From NCBI RefSeq assembly GCF_027214025.1, contig NZ_JAPWHB010000001.1:682001-746000 (forward strand): a stretch of 64,000 bases of DNA. Reading direction: 5' to 3'. Shown piece by piece: positions 56,799-64,000 of the stretch. The notes under the pieces are model-generated. The model was not told where the DNA came from and made no database searches. It saw only the letters and a list, made by a program, of their open reading frames with translations. This stretch comes from Parahoeflea alexandrii (GTDB taxonomy: Bacteria; Pseudomonadota; Alphaproteobacteria; Rhizobiales; Rhizobiaceae). The translations under genes and the position numbers were made by a program. Position 1 is the stretch's first letter; every line of letters begins with the position of its first letter.

Positions 56799-58679
56799 AT
56801 GCTTACGATTACAGACCTTTCCGCACGCATCGCCGGGCGGCTTTTGATTGACAGTGCGTCGCTGGCGCTGCCCGCCGGCATCAAGGCCGGGCTTGTGGGC
56901 CCGAACGGCGCCGGCAAGTCGACGCTGTTCAAGATCATCACCGGCGAGATGGCGAGCGAGACCGGCCATGTCTCGATCCCGAAGAACACCCGCATCGGCC
57001 AGGTGGCGCAGGAAGCGCCGGCCGAGGACACCGCGCTGGTCGAGATCGTGCTGCGCGCCGATCTCGAACGCAGCCGGCTGATGAAGGAAGCGGAAACCGC
57101 GACCGACCCCAACCGCATCGCCGAGATCCAGACCCGTCTGGTCGACATCGACGCCCATTCGGCCGAAGCGCGCGCCTCCTCGATCCTGGCGGGTCTCGGC
57201 TTCGACCAGGATGCGCAGCAGCGGCCAGCGTCAAGCTTCTCGGGCGGCTGGCGGATGCGTGTAGCACTGGCCTCGGTGCTGTTCTCGGAACCGGACCTGC
57301 TGCTGCTCGACGAGCCGACCAACTATCTCGACCTTGAAGGCACCTTGTGGCTGGAAGAGTATATCCGCCGCTATCCGCATACCGTGCTGATCATCAGCCA
57401 TGACCGCGATCTCTTAAACACCGCGGCCAACGCGATTGTTCACCTCGACCAGAAGAAGCTGACCTTCTACCGCGGCGGCTTCGACCAGTTCGAGCGGCAG
57501 AAAGCCGAACGCGACGAACACCAGATGAAGGCTCGCGAGAAGAGCCTGGCTGCTCGCAAGCACATGGAAGCCTTTGTCGAGCGTTTCCGCGCCAAGGCCT
57601 CGAAGGCGCGCCAGGCGCAGTCGCGGCTCAAGGCGCTGGAAAAGATGGGCACCGTCGATGCGGTGATCGAGAACAATGTCCGGGGCTTCTCGTTTCCGCG
57701 GCCCGACCGCGGCGTCGCCTCGCCGATCATCGCCATCGAGGGCGGCTCCGTCGGCTACACGCCGGGTTCACCGATCCTCAAGCGGCTGGACCTGAGGATC
57801 GACGCCGACGACCGCATCGCGCTGCTCGGCTCCAACGGCAACGGCAAGTCGACCTTCGCAAAGTTCATCGCCGGGCGGCTCGAGGCCGAAGACGGCCTGA
57901 TCCGCACCGCGCCGCAGCTCAAGACCGGCTTTTTCGCCCAGCACCAGATGGACGATCTGAGGCCGAATGAATCGGCTGTCGCCCATGTCAGGGCGCTGAT
58001 GCCGGACGCGCAGGAAGCCCGGGTCCGCGCCCGGGTGGCGCAGATGGGCCTGACGGCGGAAAAGATGAACACCCCGGCCAAGGATCTCTCCGGTGGCGAA
58101 AAGGCGCGGCTGCTGATGGGCCTTTCGGCGTTTCACGCGCCCAACCTGATGATCCTCGACGAGCCGACCAACCACCTCGACATTGACAGCCGCGCGGCGC
58201 TGATCCGGGCGCTCAACGACTTCCCCGGCGCGGTCATCCTGATCAGCCACGACCGGCACCTGATCGAAGCCACGGTCGACCGGCTGTGGATCGTCAAGGA
58301 CGGCACAGTGAGTGCGTTTGACGGCGACCTGGAAGACTACCGCCAGGAAGTGGTGGGATCTTCGGGCAAGGGCAAGAAGGGCGGCGACAGCGACGGCGGC
58401 TCCAAGGCCGAGAAGCGCAAGCAGGCGGCCCAGGCCCGTGCCGATCTCGCGCCGATGAAGAAAAAACTCAAGGATTACGAGGCCTTGGTCGAACGGCTTG
58501 GCAAACAGATTCAGTCTCTTGACGCCGAGCTTGCAAACCCGGCGCAGTTCGCCGATGCGCCCTACAAGATCGCCCAGAAAACCAAGCAGCGCGGCGAACG
58601 GGCGGCGGAACTGGCCAAGGCCGAGGAAGACTGGCTGCTGCTGACCAGCCAGGTCGAGGAAGCCGAAACGCCGGAATAA
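56799..58679 (+). CDS. ABC-F family ATPase
   Basis: A 626-residue soluble protein with two ABC ATPase domains and no membrane spans, of the Uup/YheS-like ABC-F group that acts on ribosomes. Walker A sites are GPNGAGKST and GSNGNGKST, and signature motifs are SFSGGWRMR and LSGGEKARL. The linker between them is basic and helical (KAREKSLAARKHM). A coiled-coil C-terminus follows, with KKKLKDYEALVERL. The ATG at 56799 is taken because the reading frame upstream overlaps the intergenic repeat. Confidence 0.93.
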   Translation: MLTITDLSARIAGRLLIDSASLALPAGIKAGLVGPNGAGKSTLFKIITGEMASETGHVSIPKNTRIGQVAQEAPAEDTALVEIVLRADLERSRLMKEAETATDPNRIAEIQTRLVDIDAHSAEARASSILAGLGFDQDAQQRPASSFSGGWRMRVALASVLFSEPDLLLLDEPTNYLDLEGTLWLEEYIRRYPHTVLIISHDRDLLNTAANAIVHLDQKKLTFYRGGFDQFERQKAERDEHQMKAREKSLAARKHMEAFVERFRAKASKARQAQSRLKALEKMGTVDAVIENNVRGFSFPRPDRGVASPIIAIEGGSVGYTPGSPILKRLDLRIDADDRIALLGSNGNGKSTFAKFIAGRLEAEDGLIRTAPQLKTGFFAQHQMDDLRPNESAVAHVRALMPDAQEARVRARVAQMGLTAEKMNTPAKDLSGGEKARLLMGLSAFHAPNLMILDEPTNHLDIDSRAALIRALNDFPGAVILISHDRHLIEATVDRLWIVKDGTVSAFDGDLEDYRQEVVGSSGKGKKGGDSDGGSKAEKRKQAAQARADLAPMKKKLKDYEALVERLGKQIQSLDAELANPAQFADAPYKIAQKTKQRGERAAELAKAEEDWLLLTSQVEEAETPE

Positions 58680-58785
58680 GGCGCAAGCCAGCTTCCCCGA
58701 CCGCCATGGCGACAGGGCGGAAGAAATCCGAATAGGCGCCCGAAATCAGGCTGACGGACGGCAGCGGCGGCGTTAGGCTGCCGCC

Positions 58786-59835
58786 ATGTTGTTCGACCTG
58801 CCCGATCCCGCCACCCTTTACCAGGCGCTGCTGCAGCGCGACCCGGCTTATGATGGGCGCGCCTATGTCGGAGTGTCGTCGACCGGCGTGTTCTGCCGGC
58901 TGACCTGCCCGGCACGCAAGCCGCGGCCGGAGAACTGCACCTTCTATGCAAGCGCCGGCGCCTGCATCCAGGCCGGGTTCAGAGCCTGCAGGCGATGCCA
59001 TCCGCTGGCGCCCGCCGCCGAAGCCGATCCGGCGGTCAAGGCGCTGCTTGCGGCACTCTCGGAGCGCAAGGGCCACCGCTGGAAAGAACCCGACATCATC
59101 CGCATGGGGCTTGATCCCTCCAGGGTGCGCCGATCCTTCAACCAACATTTCGGCATGACCTTCCTGGAAATGGCAAGGCTCGAGCGGCTGCGCAACACGC
59201 ATGTGGCGCTGTCGGGCGGCGGCAAGGTGATCGAGGCGCAGATCGATGCCGGCTTCGGGTCGGCAAGCGCCTTTCGCGAGGCCTTCGCCCGGCTGATGGG
59301 CAAGCCGCCGGGCAGTTTCTCCTCCGAGGCGCTGGTCAGGGCCGACTATATCGATACGCCGCTCGGAGCCATGATCGCGCTCGGCGACCAGACCCATCTG
59401 CACCTTCTCGAATTCGCCGACCGCAAGGCCCTGCCCGCCGAACTGCGCCGGATGCACCAGGTCTTCAAGGGCAGGATCGGGTTTGGCCGCCAGGCGCCGC
59501 TGGACCGTCTGGAGGTCGAACTCGACGCCTATTTCTCCGGCCGCAGCGCCCGTTTCAGCGTGCCATTGGCCTTTCACGGCAGCGATTTCACCAAGACCGT
59601 CTGGCATGCGCTCGTTGACATCCCGGCAGGTGAGATCCGAAGCTACAGCGAGATAGCAACGGGTATCGGACGACCATCCGCAGTCCGGGCGGTGGCGCGC
59701 GCCAATGGCGCAAACCAGATCGCGCTTCTGGTGCCATGCCACCGCGTGCTTGGCGCCGACCGATCTCTGACCGGTTACGGCGGCGGATTGTGGCGCAAGC
59801 AGAAGCTGATCGAGATCGAGCGCCAATACGCCTGA
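58786..59835 (+). CDS. ada: Bifunctional DNA repair/transcriptional activator Ada
   Basis: A 349-residue adaptive-response protein. The N-terminal domain has the zinc cysteines at 37, 41, 68 and 71, matching E. coli Cys38, 42, 69 and 72, where Cys38 accepts methyl from phosphotriesters. An AraC-type helix-turn-helix follows (GFGSASAFREAFARLMGKPP). The O6-alkylguanine transferase domain has its acceptor Cys318 in VPCHRVLG. It is preceded by 106 bases after the ABC-F gene. No alkB or alkA is adjacent. Confidence 0.93.
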   Translation: MLFDLPDPATLYQALLQRDPAYDGRAYVGVSSTGVFCRLTCPARKPRPENCTFYASAGACIQAGFRACRRCHPLAPAAEADPAVKALLAALSERKGHRWKEPDIIRMGLDPSRVRRSFNQHFGMTFLEMARLERLRNTHVALSGGGKVIEAQIDAGFGSASAFREAFARLMGKPPGSFSSEALVRADYIDTPLGAMIALGDQTHLHLLEFADRKALPAELRRMHQVFKGRIGFGRQAPLDRLEVELDAYFSGRSARFSVPLAFHGSDFTKTVWHALVDIPAGEIRSYSEIATGIGRPSAVRAVARANGANQIALLVPCHRVLGADRSLTGYGGGLWRKQKLIEIERQYA

Positions 59836-60339
59836 GCATTGCCGATCGACCGGCGCCAACGAGAGAAGGATCATACGGGCTTCCCGGGCATCATTCGTTT
59901 CTGGGGATTGAAAGGGCACGCCAGCGACCTCCGCGGCGCCAGTCGCCGGAAATGCTCCGCCCACGCCGTTGCGGCCGTTGTTTTTCTAGACGTCTGCCGC
60001 TTCTCGGCCGCTGCATATCCGGCAGATCAAACACCGATCTTCAGCTTCGACGCGGAGTGCATGCTTGCAGGGGCCAAACGCCATTAAATGGCAAGCCGGA
60101 TCCGCACCTCCATCAAATCGGTTGCGAGCACAACTTGTCTGCCCCCTAAAACACACCTCAATATTTAGCATTTCTAATATGATATCTCATTAACTTTTCG
60201 GCAACTGATGCATGAGACAAATGCAATATTACTGATGCATGAAGCATCGAACGCCGCCCCCGATACAATTCACCGATTTCCACACGGCAGAACGCCGTGC
60301 AGGTCACAAGGCTAGTTGTAACTTCTTAGGATCAACGCA
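59836..60339. other. Intergenic region with direct repeat
   Basis: 504 bases between ada and the chemoreceptor gene. It turns AT-rich after 60150, where a promoter would be expected. ACTGATGCATGA occurs twice, at 60204-60215 and 60231-60242, 27 bases apart. Weak reading frames here, such as one with a TTG start at 59839, lack ribosome sites and are not called. Confidence 0.5.
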
Positions 60340-62115
60340 ATGAGCTTCCCGAGCATCGTCGGCTCTGACGACAAGAATATCATCAAGGCACTGAAAAAGT
60401 CACTGGCCGTGATCGAGTTCGATTTGACCGGCAAGGTGCTCGACGCCAACGAGAACTTCTGCCAAGCACTTGGTTACGAATTGTCGGAAATCAAAGGCAA
60501 GCATCATCGGATCTTCGTCGATCCCGAGGAAGTGTCCACGCCTGCCTATGCGGAATTCTGGAAGAAGCTTGGCCGGGGCGAGTATGACAGGGCGCAGTAC
60601 AAGCGCATTGCCAAGAACGGCGACGAGATCTGGATCGAGGCCACTTACAACCCGGTGTTCCGCGGCGGCAAGCCCTACAAGGTGATCAAGTTCGCCACCG
60701 ACGTGACAGCGCAGAAGCTCAAGGCAGCGGAAGACAATGGCAAGATCAACGCCATTTCCCGTGCACAGGCGGTGATTGAGTTCGAACTGGACGGCACGAT
60801 CATCACCGCCAACGACAATTTCCTCAAGACGCTGGGCTACAGCCTTGCCGAGATCAAGGGCAAGCATCACCGGATGTTCTGCGAACCGGCCTATACACGC
60901 AGCGCCGACTATGTCGAATTCTGGAAGAAACTCGGCGCCGGGGAATTTATCTCCGACGAGTTTCTGCGGATCGGCAAGGGAGGAAGCCATGTCCATATCC
61001 AGGCCTCCTACAATCCGATTCTCGACGCGGACGGAAAACCCTTCAAGGTCGTCAAGTTCGCGACCGATGTGACCGAGCGCGTCAACAATGTCATTTCGCT
61101 ATCACAGGGGCTTGAACGCATGGCCGAGGGTGACCTGACCGTTCAGATCAGCACTCCTTACCAGCCTGCGCTGGAACCGTTGCGCATCAACTTCAACAAG
61201 GCCAGCAAGGGGCTTTGCGACGCGATGCATTCGGTTTCCGAAAACGCCAGAATGATCTCCAACGGCTCGGAAGAAATCCGCGCCTCAGCTGACGACCTTG
61301 CCAAGAGAACCGAGAACCAGGCTGCTTCCGTCGAGGAAACCGCAGCGGCACTCGAGGAAATCACCAAGACGGTCGCCTCCTCCAGCCAGCGCGCCGAGGA
61401 AGCCGGAGCACTGGTTTCCAAGACCAAGAAAGATGCCGAAACGTCGGGCGAAGTTGTCGAGAAGGCCGTGGTCGCCATGGCGGAAATCGAGAACTCCTCG
61501 AAGGCGATCACCAACATCATCAACGTGATCGATGACATCGCTTTCCAGACCAACCTGCTTGCGCTCAACGCAGGCGTCGAGGCCGCCCGTGCCGGCGAAG
61601 CGGGCCGCGGCTTCGCGGTCGTCGCCCAGGAAGTGCGTGAACTGGCCCAGCGCACAGCAACGGCCGCCAAGGAGATCAAGGGCCTGATCACCGCCTCGGG
61701 CGACCAGGTCAAGACCGGTGTGACGCTTGTCGGCGAAACCGGCGAGGCTCTCGCCAACATCGTCGAACAGGTCAAGCAGATCAACGCCAATGTCGAGGCG
61801 ATCGTCACCGGATCGCGCGAGCAGTCGACCGGCCTTAACGAGATCAACACCGCGGTCAACGCGATGGATCAGGGAACCCAGCAGAATGCCGCGATGGTCG
61901 AGCAGTCGACGGCGGCAAGCCACGGCCTCGCCCAGGAAGCCGCCTCGCTGTTCCAGCTGCTTTCGCGGTTCAAGCTTGACGCCGGGGCTGTTCAAAGCGC
62001 TCCAAGGGTTGCCAGCGCAGACCGCGCATCGCCTGCCCCGAAGGCAACCGCTCGGCAGCGCCCCGCCTTCAACGGCAACGCGGCTGTCGATATGTCGGAT
62101 TGGGAAGAGTTTTGA
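60340..62115 (+). CDS. Soluble methyl-accepting chemotaxis protein with two PAS domains
   Basis: A 591-residue chemoreceptor without membrane spans or signal peptide, so cytoplasmic. Two similar PAS domains span about residues 15-125 and 138-248, each with a [13 protein letters not shown] core and a KVxKFATDVT end. A HAMP-like linker follows ([18 protein letters not shown]). The signalling domain has the hairpin tip [20 protein letters not shown] and [16 protein letters not shown]. The C-terminus ends DWEEF, matching the xWxxF pentapeptide that tethers CheR/CheB. PAS ligands such as haem or FAD are unknown here. Confidence 0.92.
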   Translation: MSFPSIVGSDDKNIIKALKKSLAVIEFDLTGKVLDANENFCQALGYELSEIKGKHHRIFVDPEEVSTPAYAEFWKKLGRGEYDRAQYKRIAKNGDEIWIEATYNPVFRGGKPYKVIKFATDVTAQKLKAAEDNGKINAISRAQAVIEFELDGTIITANDNFLKTLGYSLAEIKGKHHRMFCEPAYTRSADYVEFWKKLGAGEFISDEFLRIGKGGSHVHIQASYNPILDADGKPFKVVKFATDVTERVNNVISLSQGLERMAEGDLTVQISTPYQPALEPLRINFNKASKGLCDAMHSVSENARMISNGSEEIRASADDLAKRTENQAASVEETAAALEEITKTVASSSQRAEEAGALVSKTKKDAETSGEVVEKAVVAMAEIENSSKAITNIINVIDDIAFQTNLLALNAGVEAARAGEAGRGFAVVAQEVRELAQRTATAAKEIKGLITASGDQVKTGVTLVGETGEALANIVEQVKQINANVEAIVTGSREQSTGLNEINTAVNAMDQGTQQNAAMVEQSTAASHGLAQEAASLFQLLSRFKLDAGAVQSAPRVASADRASPAPKATARQRPAFNGNAAVDMSDWEEF

Positions 62116-62158
62116 GCATGGCCTGAAAGCCTGCAAAAGACTCTGGACCGAAGACTCA

Positions 62159-62194
62159 CAAAGGCTCCTGGATTGTCGTCCAGGGGCCTTTTCC
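62159..62194 (+). terminator. Intrinsic terminator after the chemoreceptor gene
   Basis: AAGGCTCCTGGA pairs with TCCAGGGGCCTT (one G-U pair) around TTGTCG, followed by TTCCTT. It lies about 45 bases after the stop. Confidence 0.8.
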
Positions 62195-62355
62195 TTGTCC
62201 TGCCTGCCAACACCAGAGTGGACAATGGCGACATCGTCCGATGTTGCCTCAAGACGGCTCCAAACGGGGGAAGGCACCAAAACGCCCGAATTGACCCATG
62301 TCAACGGCTAGCGCAGACTGGGATGATAAGGAACTCGCAACAACGGGATTTCCAC

Positions 62356-63612
62356 ATGGCACCCTCCAAAACCGACATTGAGACAATCGTCAAAGCTGCA
62401 AACGGCGGCCCATCGCTCTGGCGCCGGGCAGGATGGGGACTGGTACTGGTTGCCGTCGCTGCCGGACTGTGGTTGTGGTGGAATTCCGGTTCCAGGCAGG
62501 CCCAGCCGCTCTACATCACGCAGCCGGTCGTACGGACCGACATTGTCGTTCAGGTGACCGCCACGGGCACGGTGGAGCCGACCGACCTGGTGGAGATTTC
62601 AAGCGAGCTTTCCGGGACAATCCGGTCGGTGGAAGCCGATTACAATGACCTTGTCACGAAGGGCCAGATCCTGGCGCGCCTCGATACCGACAAGCTGGAA
62701 GCCAATGTCGAACTGAGCAAGGCCTCGCTGACCGCCAGCAAGGCCCGGATGGCCGAAGCGACAGCCACGCTCAATGAAATGAATGACAATTACGAGCGCG
62801 CGCTGCTGCTCGAACAAAAGAAGGTGACCACGCTCGAGGGGCTGCTCAAGGCGAAAGCCGCACTCGATCGCGCCAAGGCCGCGTTGAAGAGCGCGGAAGC
62901 CGATATCCGGGTGTCCGAGGCCAACCTGAAAATCAATGAAGCCAACCTGGCCAAGGCCTGCATCTGTTCCTCGATCGATGGCGTGGTGCTGGGGCGCAAT
63001 GTCGAAGTCGGCCAGATCGTCGCCTCGTCGCTGCAGGCGCCGGTGCTGTTCACGCTCGCCGCCGATCTCAAGAACATGGAGCTGCGGGTCGATATCGACG
63101 AGGCCGACATCGGCAAGGTGAAGGTCGGAAACGAAGCAGCTTTCACCGTCGAAGCCTATCAGGGGCGGACATTCCCCGCGGTCATCTCCGAATTGCGGTT
63201 TGCCCCGAAGACCGTCGATGGCGTTGTCACCTATGAGGCGATCCTGTCGATCGACAACGCGGATCTGCTGCTGCGCCCCGGCATGACGGCGACGGCGGAC
63301 ATCAAGGTGGCTGAAATCAGGGATACGCGGGCCATTGCCAATGCCGCGCTGCGGTTCGCGCCTCCGGCCGTAGAGGAGCAGAACGGCGGCAGTGGCTTGC
63401 TGGGAATGCTGTTCAGAAACGCGCCGGGGCGGCTCGCCTCCCCGGCCGGCCAGACCGATGCAGATGGCCATCGCAGCATCTGGATACTGCGCGACGGGCA
63501 AGCCGTTGCAGTGCCCGTTCTGCCCGGCGAAACCGATGGCGAGAAGACCGAGATCCGCGAAGGGGATGTAGCCGAAGGCGATCTGGTGATCACAGATCTG
63601 GCGCAGGAATGA
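62356..63612 (+). CDS. Efflux transporter periplasmic adaptor subunit (MacA-like)
   Basis: A 418-residue membrane-fusion protein. A single N-terminal membrane span lies at about residues 25-43. It is followed by a biotinyl-lipoyl-like hairpin (about 60-110 and 200-225), a long coiled-coil hairpin rich in Ala, Lys and Glu, and a beta-barrel domain (about 230-330) with NMELRVDIDEADIGKV. It overlaps the next gene by 4 bases (ATGA), so it forms a tripartite exporter with a MacB-type ATPase. The substrate is unknown; macrolides and peptides are known for MacAB. Confidence 0.9.
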   Translation: MAPSKTDIETIVKAANGGPSLWRRAGWGLVLVAVAAGLWLWWNSGSRQAQPLYITQPVVRTDIVVQVTATGTVEPTDLVEISSELSGTIRSVEADYNDLVTKGQILARLDTDKLEANVELSKASLTASKARMAEATATLNEMNDNYERALLLEQKKVTTLEGLLKAKAALDRAKAALKSAEADIRVSEANLKINEANLAKACICSSIDGVVLGRNVEVGQIVASSLQAPVLFTLAADLKNMELRVDIDEADIGKVKVGNEAAFTVEAYQGRTFPAVISELRFAPKTVDGVVTYEAILSIDNADLLLRPGMTATADIKVAEIRDTRAIANAALRFAPPAVEEQNGGSGLLGMLFRNAPGRLASPAGQTDADGHRSIWILRDGQAVAVPVLPGETDGEKTEIREGDVAEGDLVITDLAQE

Positions 63613-64000
63613 ACACGGTCACGGCTTCGGCCTCCCGACCGCTGATTCAGCTCCAGGGGATCACGAAGATCTACGGCGCGGGCGACGCTGAAGTCCGGGC
63701 CCTGCGCGGCATCGACATGGACGTCAATGCGGGTGAATTCGTCGCCATCATGGGGCCAAGCGGTTCGGGAAAGTCGACCGCCATGAACATCCTCGGCTTC
63801 CTCGACAAGCCAACCGCGGGACACTATTTTTTCGGCGGCGCGGCGGTCGACCACCTGAGCCGCGACCAGCTGGCGCTGTTGCGCCGGAGCTTCCTCGGCT
63901 TCGTCTTCCAGGGCTACAACCTGCTGGCCCGGACATCCGCACTGGACAATGTCGAGCTGCCGCTGATCTATCAGGGCATGGCCGGCACGAAGCGAAGGCA
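63609..64000 (+). CDS. MacB-like ABC transporter ATP-binding protein (partial)
   Basis: The first 130 codons of an ABC ATPase of the MacB/LolD class; the window ends before its signature motif. Visible are the start MNTVTASASRPLIQL, Walker A GPSGSGKST near residue 45, and the Q-loop FVFQGYNLL near 100. MacB proteins are often fused to a membrane domain, so the full gene may be longer. Start ATG overlaps the adaptor stop, so both are translated together. Confidence 0.9.
   Translation, partial: MNTVTASASRPLIQLQGITKIYGAGDAEVRALRGIDMDVNAGEFVAIMGPSGSGKSTAMNILGFLDKPTAGHYFFGGAAVDHLSRDQLALLRRSFLGFVFQGYNLLARTSALDNVELPLIYQGMAGTKRR

Noticed and set aside
59839-60087. 82-residue open frame in the ada-chemoreceptor gap
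   Set aside because: TTG start, no ribosome site, no recognisable domain; more likely non-coding.

Overview
The window is gene-dense, GC-rich DNA that looks like the core chromosome of an alphaproteobacterium of the order Hyphomicrobiales (Rhizobiales), most likely Rhizobiaceae or a close relative such as Hoeflea. The placement is inferred from familiar gene order (ppx, ppk, hdaA, AI-2E-family exporter and CDP-alcohol phosphatidyltransferase next to purMN; folM-like SDR, uvrC, pgsA, moaD, moaE, ung), rhizobial-type intergenic palindromes, an Ohr/OhrR pair, a RopB/Omp25-like porin and a soluble PAS chemoreceptor. No rRNA, tRNA, CRISPR array, transposase, integrase or phage structural gene was seen.

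Layout. 1-9.4 kb: RDD membrane protein, an Lrp regulator divergent from a giant fused indolepyruvate ferredoxin oxidoreductase, an SLC13/TrkA-C permease, leucyl-tRNA-protein transferase, a DMT exporter and a DUF3750 protein. 9.4-18.5 kb: GNAT, parC, an exported protein of unknown function, a 51-residue disordered protein, aspS, an MFS exporter and rnd. 18.5-21.7 kb: an accessory cluster with a TetR regulator behind a perfect 18-bp palindrome, followed by VOC/PhnB, DUF4287 and DUF1428 genes. 21.8-28.5 kb: a probable sRNA, then ppx, ppk, hdaA, an AI-2E-family transporter and a phosphatidyltransferase on the minus strand. 28.7-38.8 kb: purMN, a cyclopropane-fatty-acid-synthase-like enzyme, a two-gene operon of small exported proteins, ohr/ohrR, an SDR, a CyaB-like CYTH protein, a Tat-exported VOC dioxygenase-like protein and an orphan molybdopterin oxidoreductase. 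38.8-45.5 kb: rlmJ, an exported small protein, a lipoprotein RNase T2, GST, dgkA, a FrnE-like DsbA protein, a porin, a CaCA antiporter and a FolM-like reductase. 45.5-51.3 kb: uvrC, then pgsA-moaD-moaE-ung with start/stop overlaps, then a ferric-reductase-like flavohaem protein. 51.3-64 kb: an AT-rich HEPN/AbiU2 gene, ndk, a LysE-like protein, a GST, a secreted 12-residue-repeat protein, a zinc alcohol dehydrogenase, an ABC-F ATPase, ada, a soluble tandem-PAS chemoreceptor and the start of a macAB-type export operon that runs off the end.

Most genes are housekeeping: polyphosphate turnover (ppx/ppk), purine synthesis, control of replication initiation (hdaA), DNA repair (uvrC, ung, ada), phospholipid synthesis (pgsA, dgkA), molybdopterin synthesis (moaD/moaE) and peroxide defence (ohr/ohrR). 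The accessory content most worth following is the HEPN/AbiU2 gene, the small-exported-protein operon, the candidate sRNA before ppx, the TetR cluster, the Tat-targeted VOC protein and the 12-residue-repeat secreted protein. I did not find a convincing multi-gene undescribed defence or biosynthetic system. All family names are by recognition, not from database searches.
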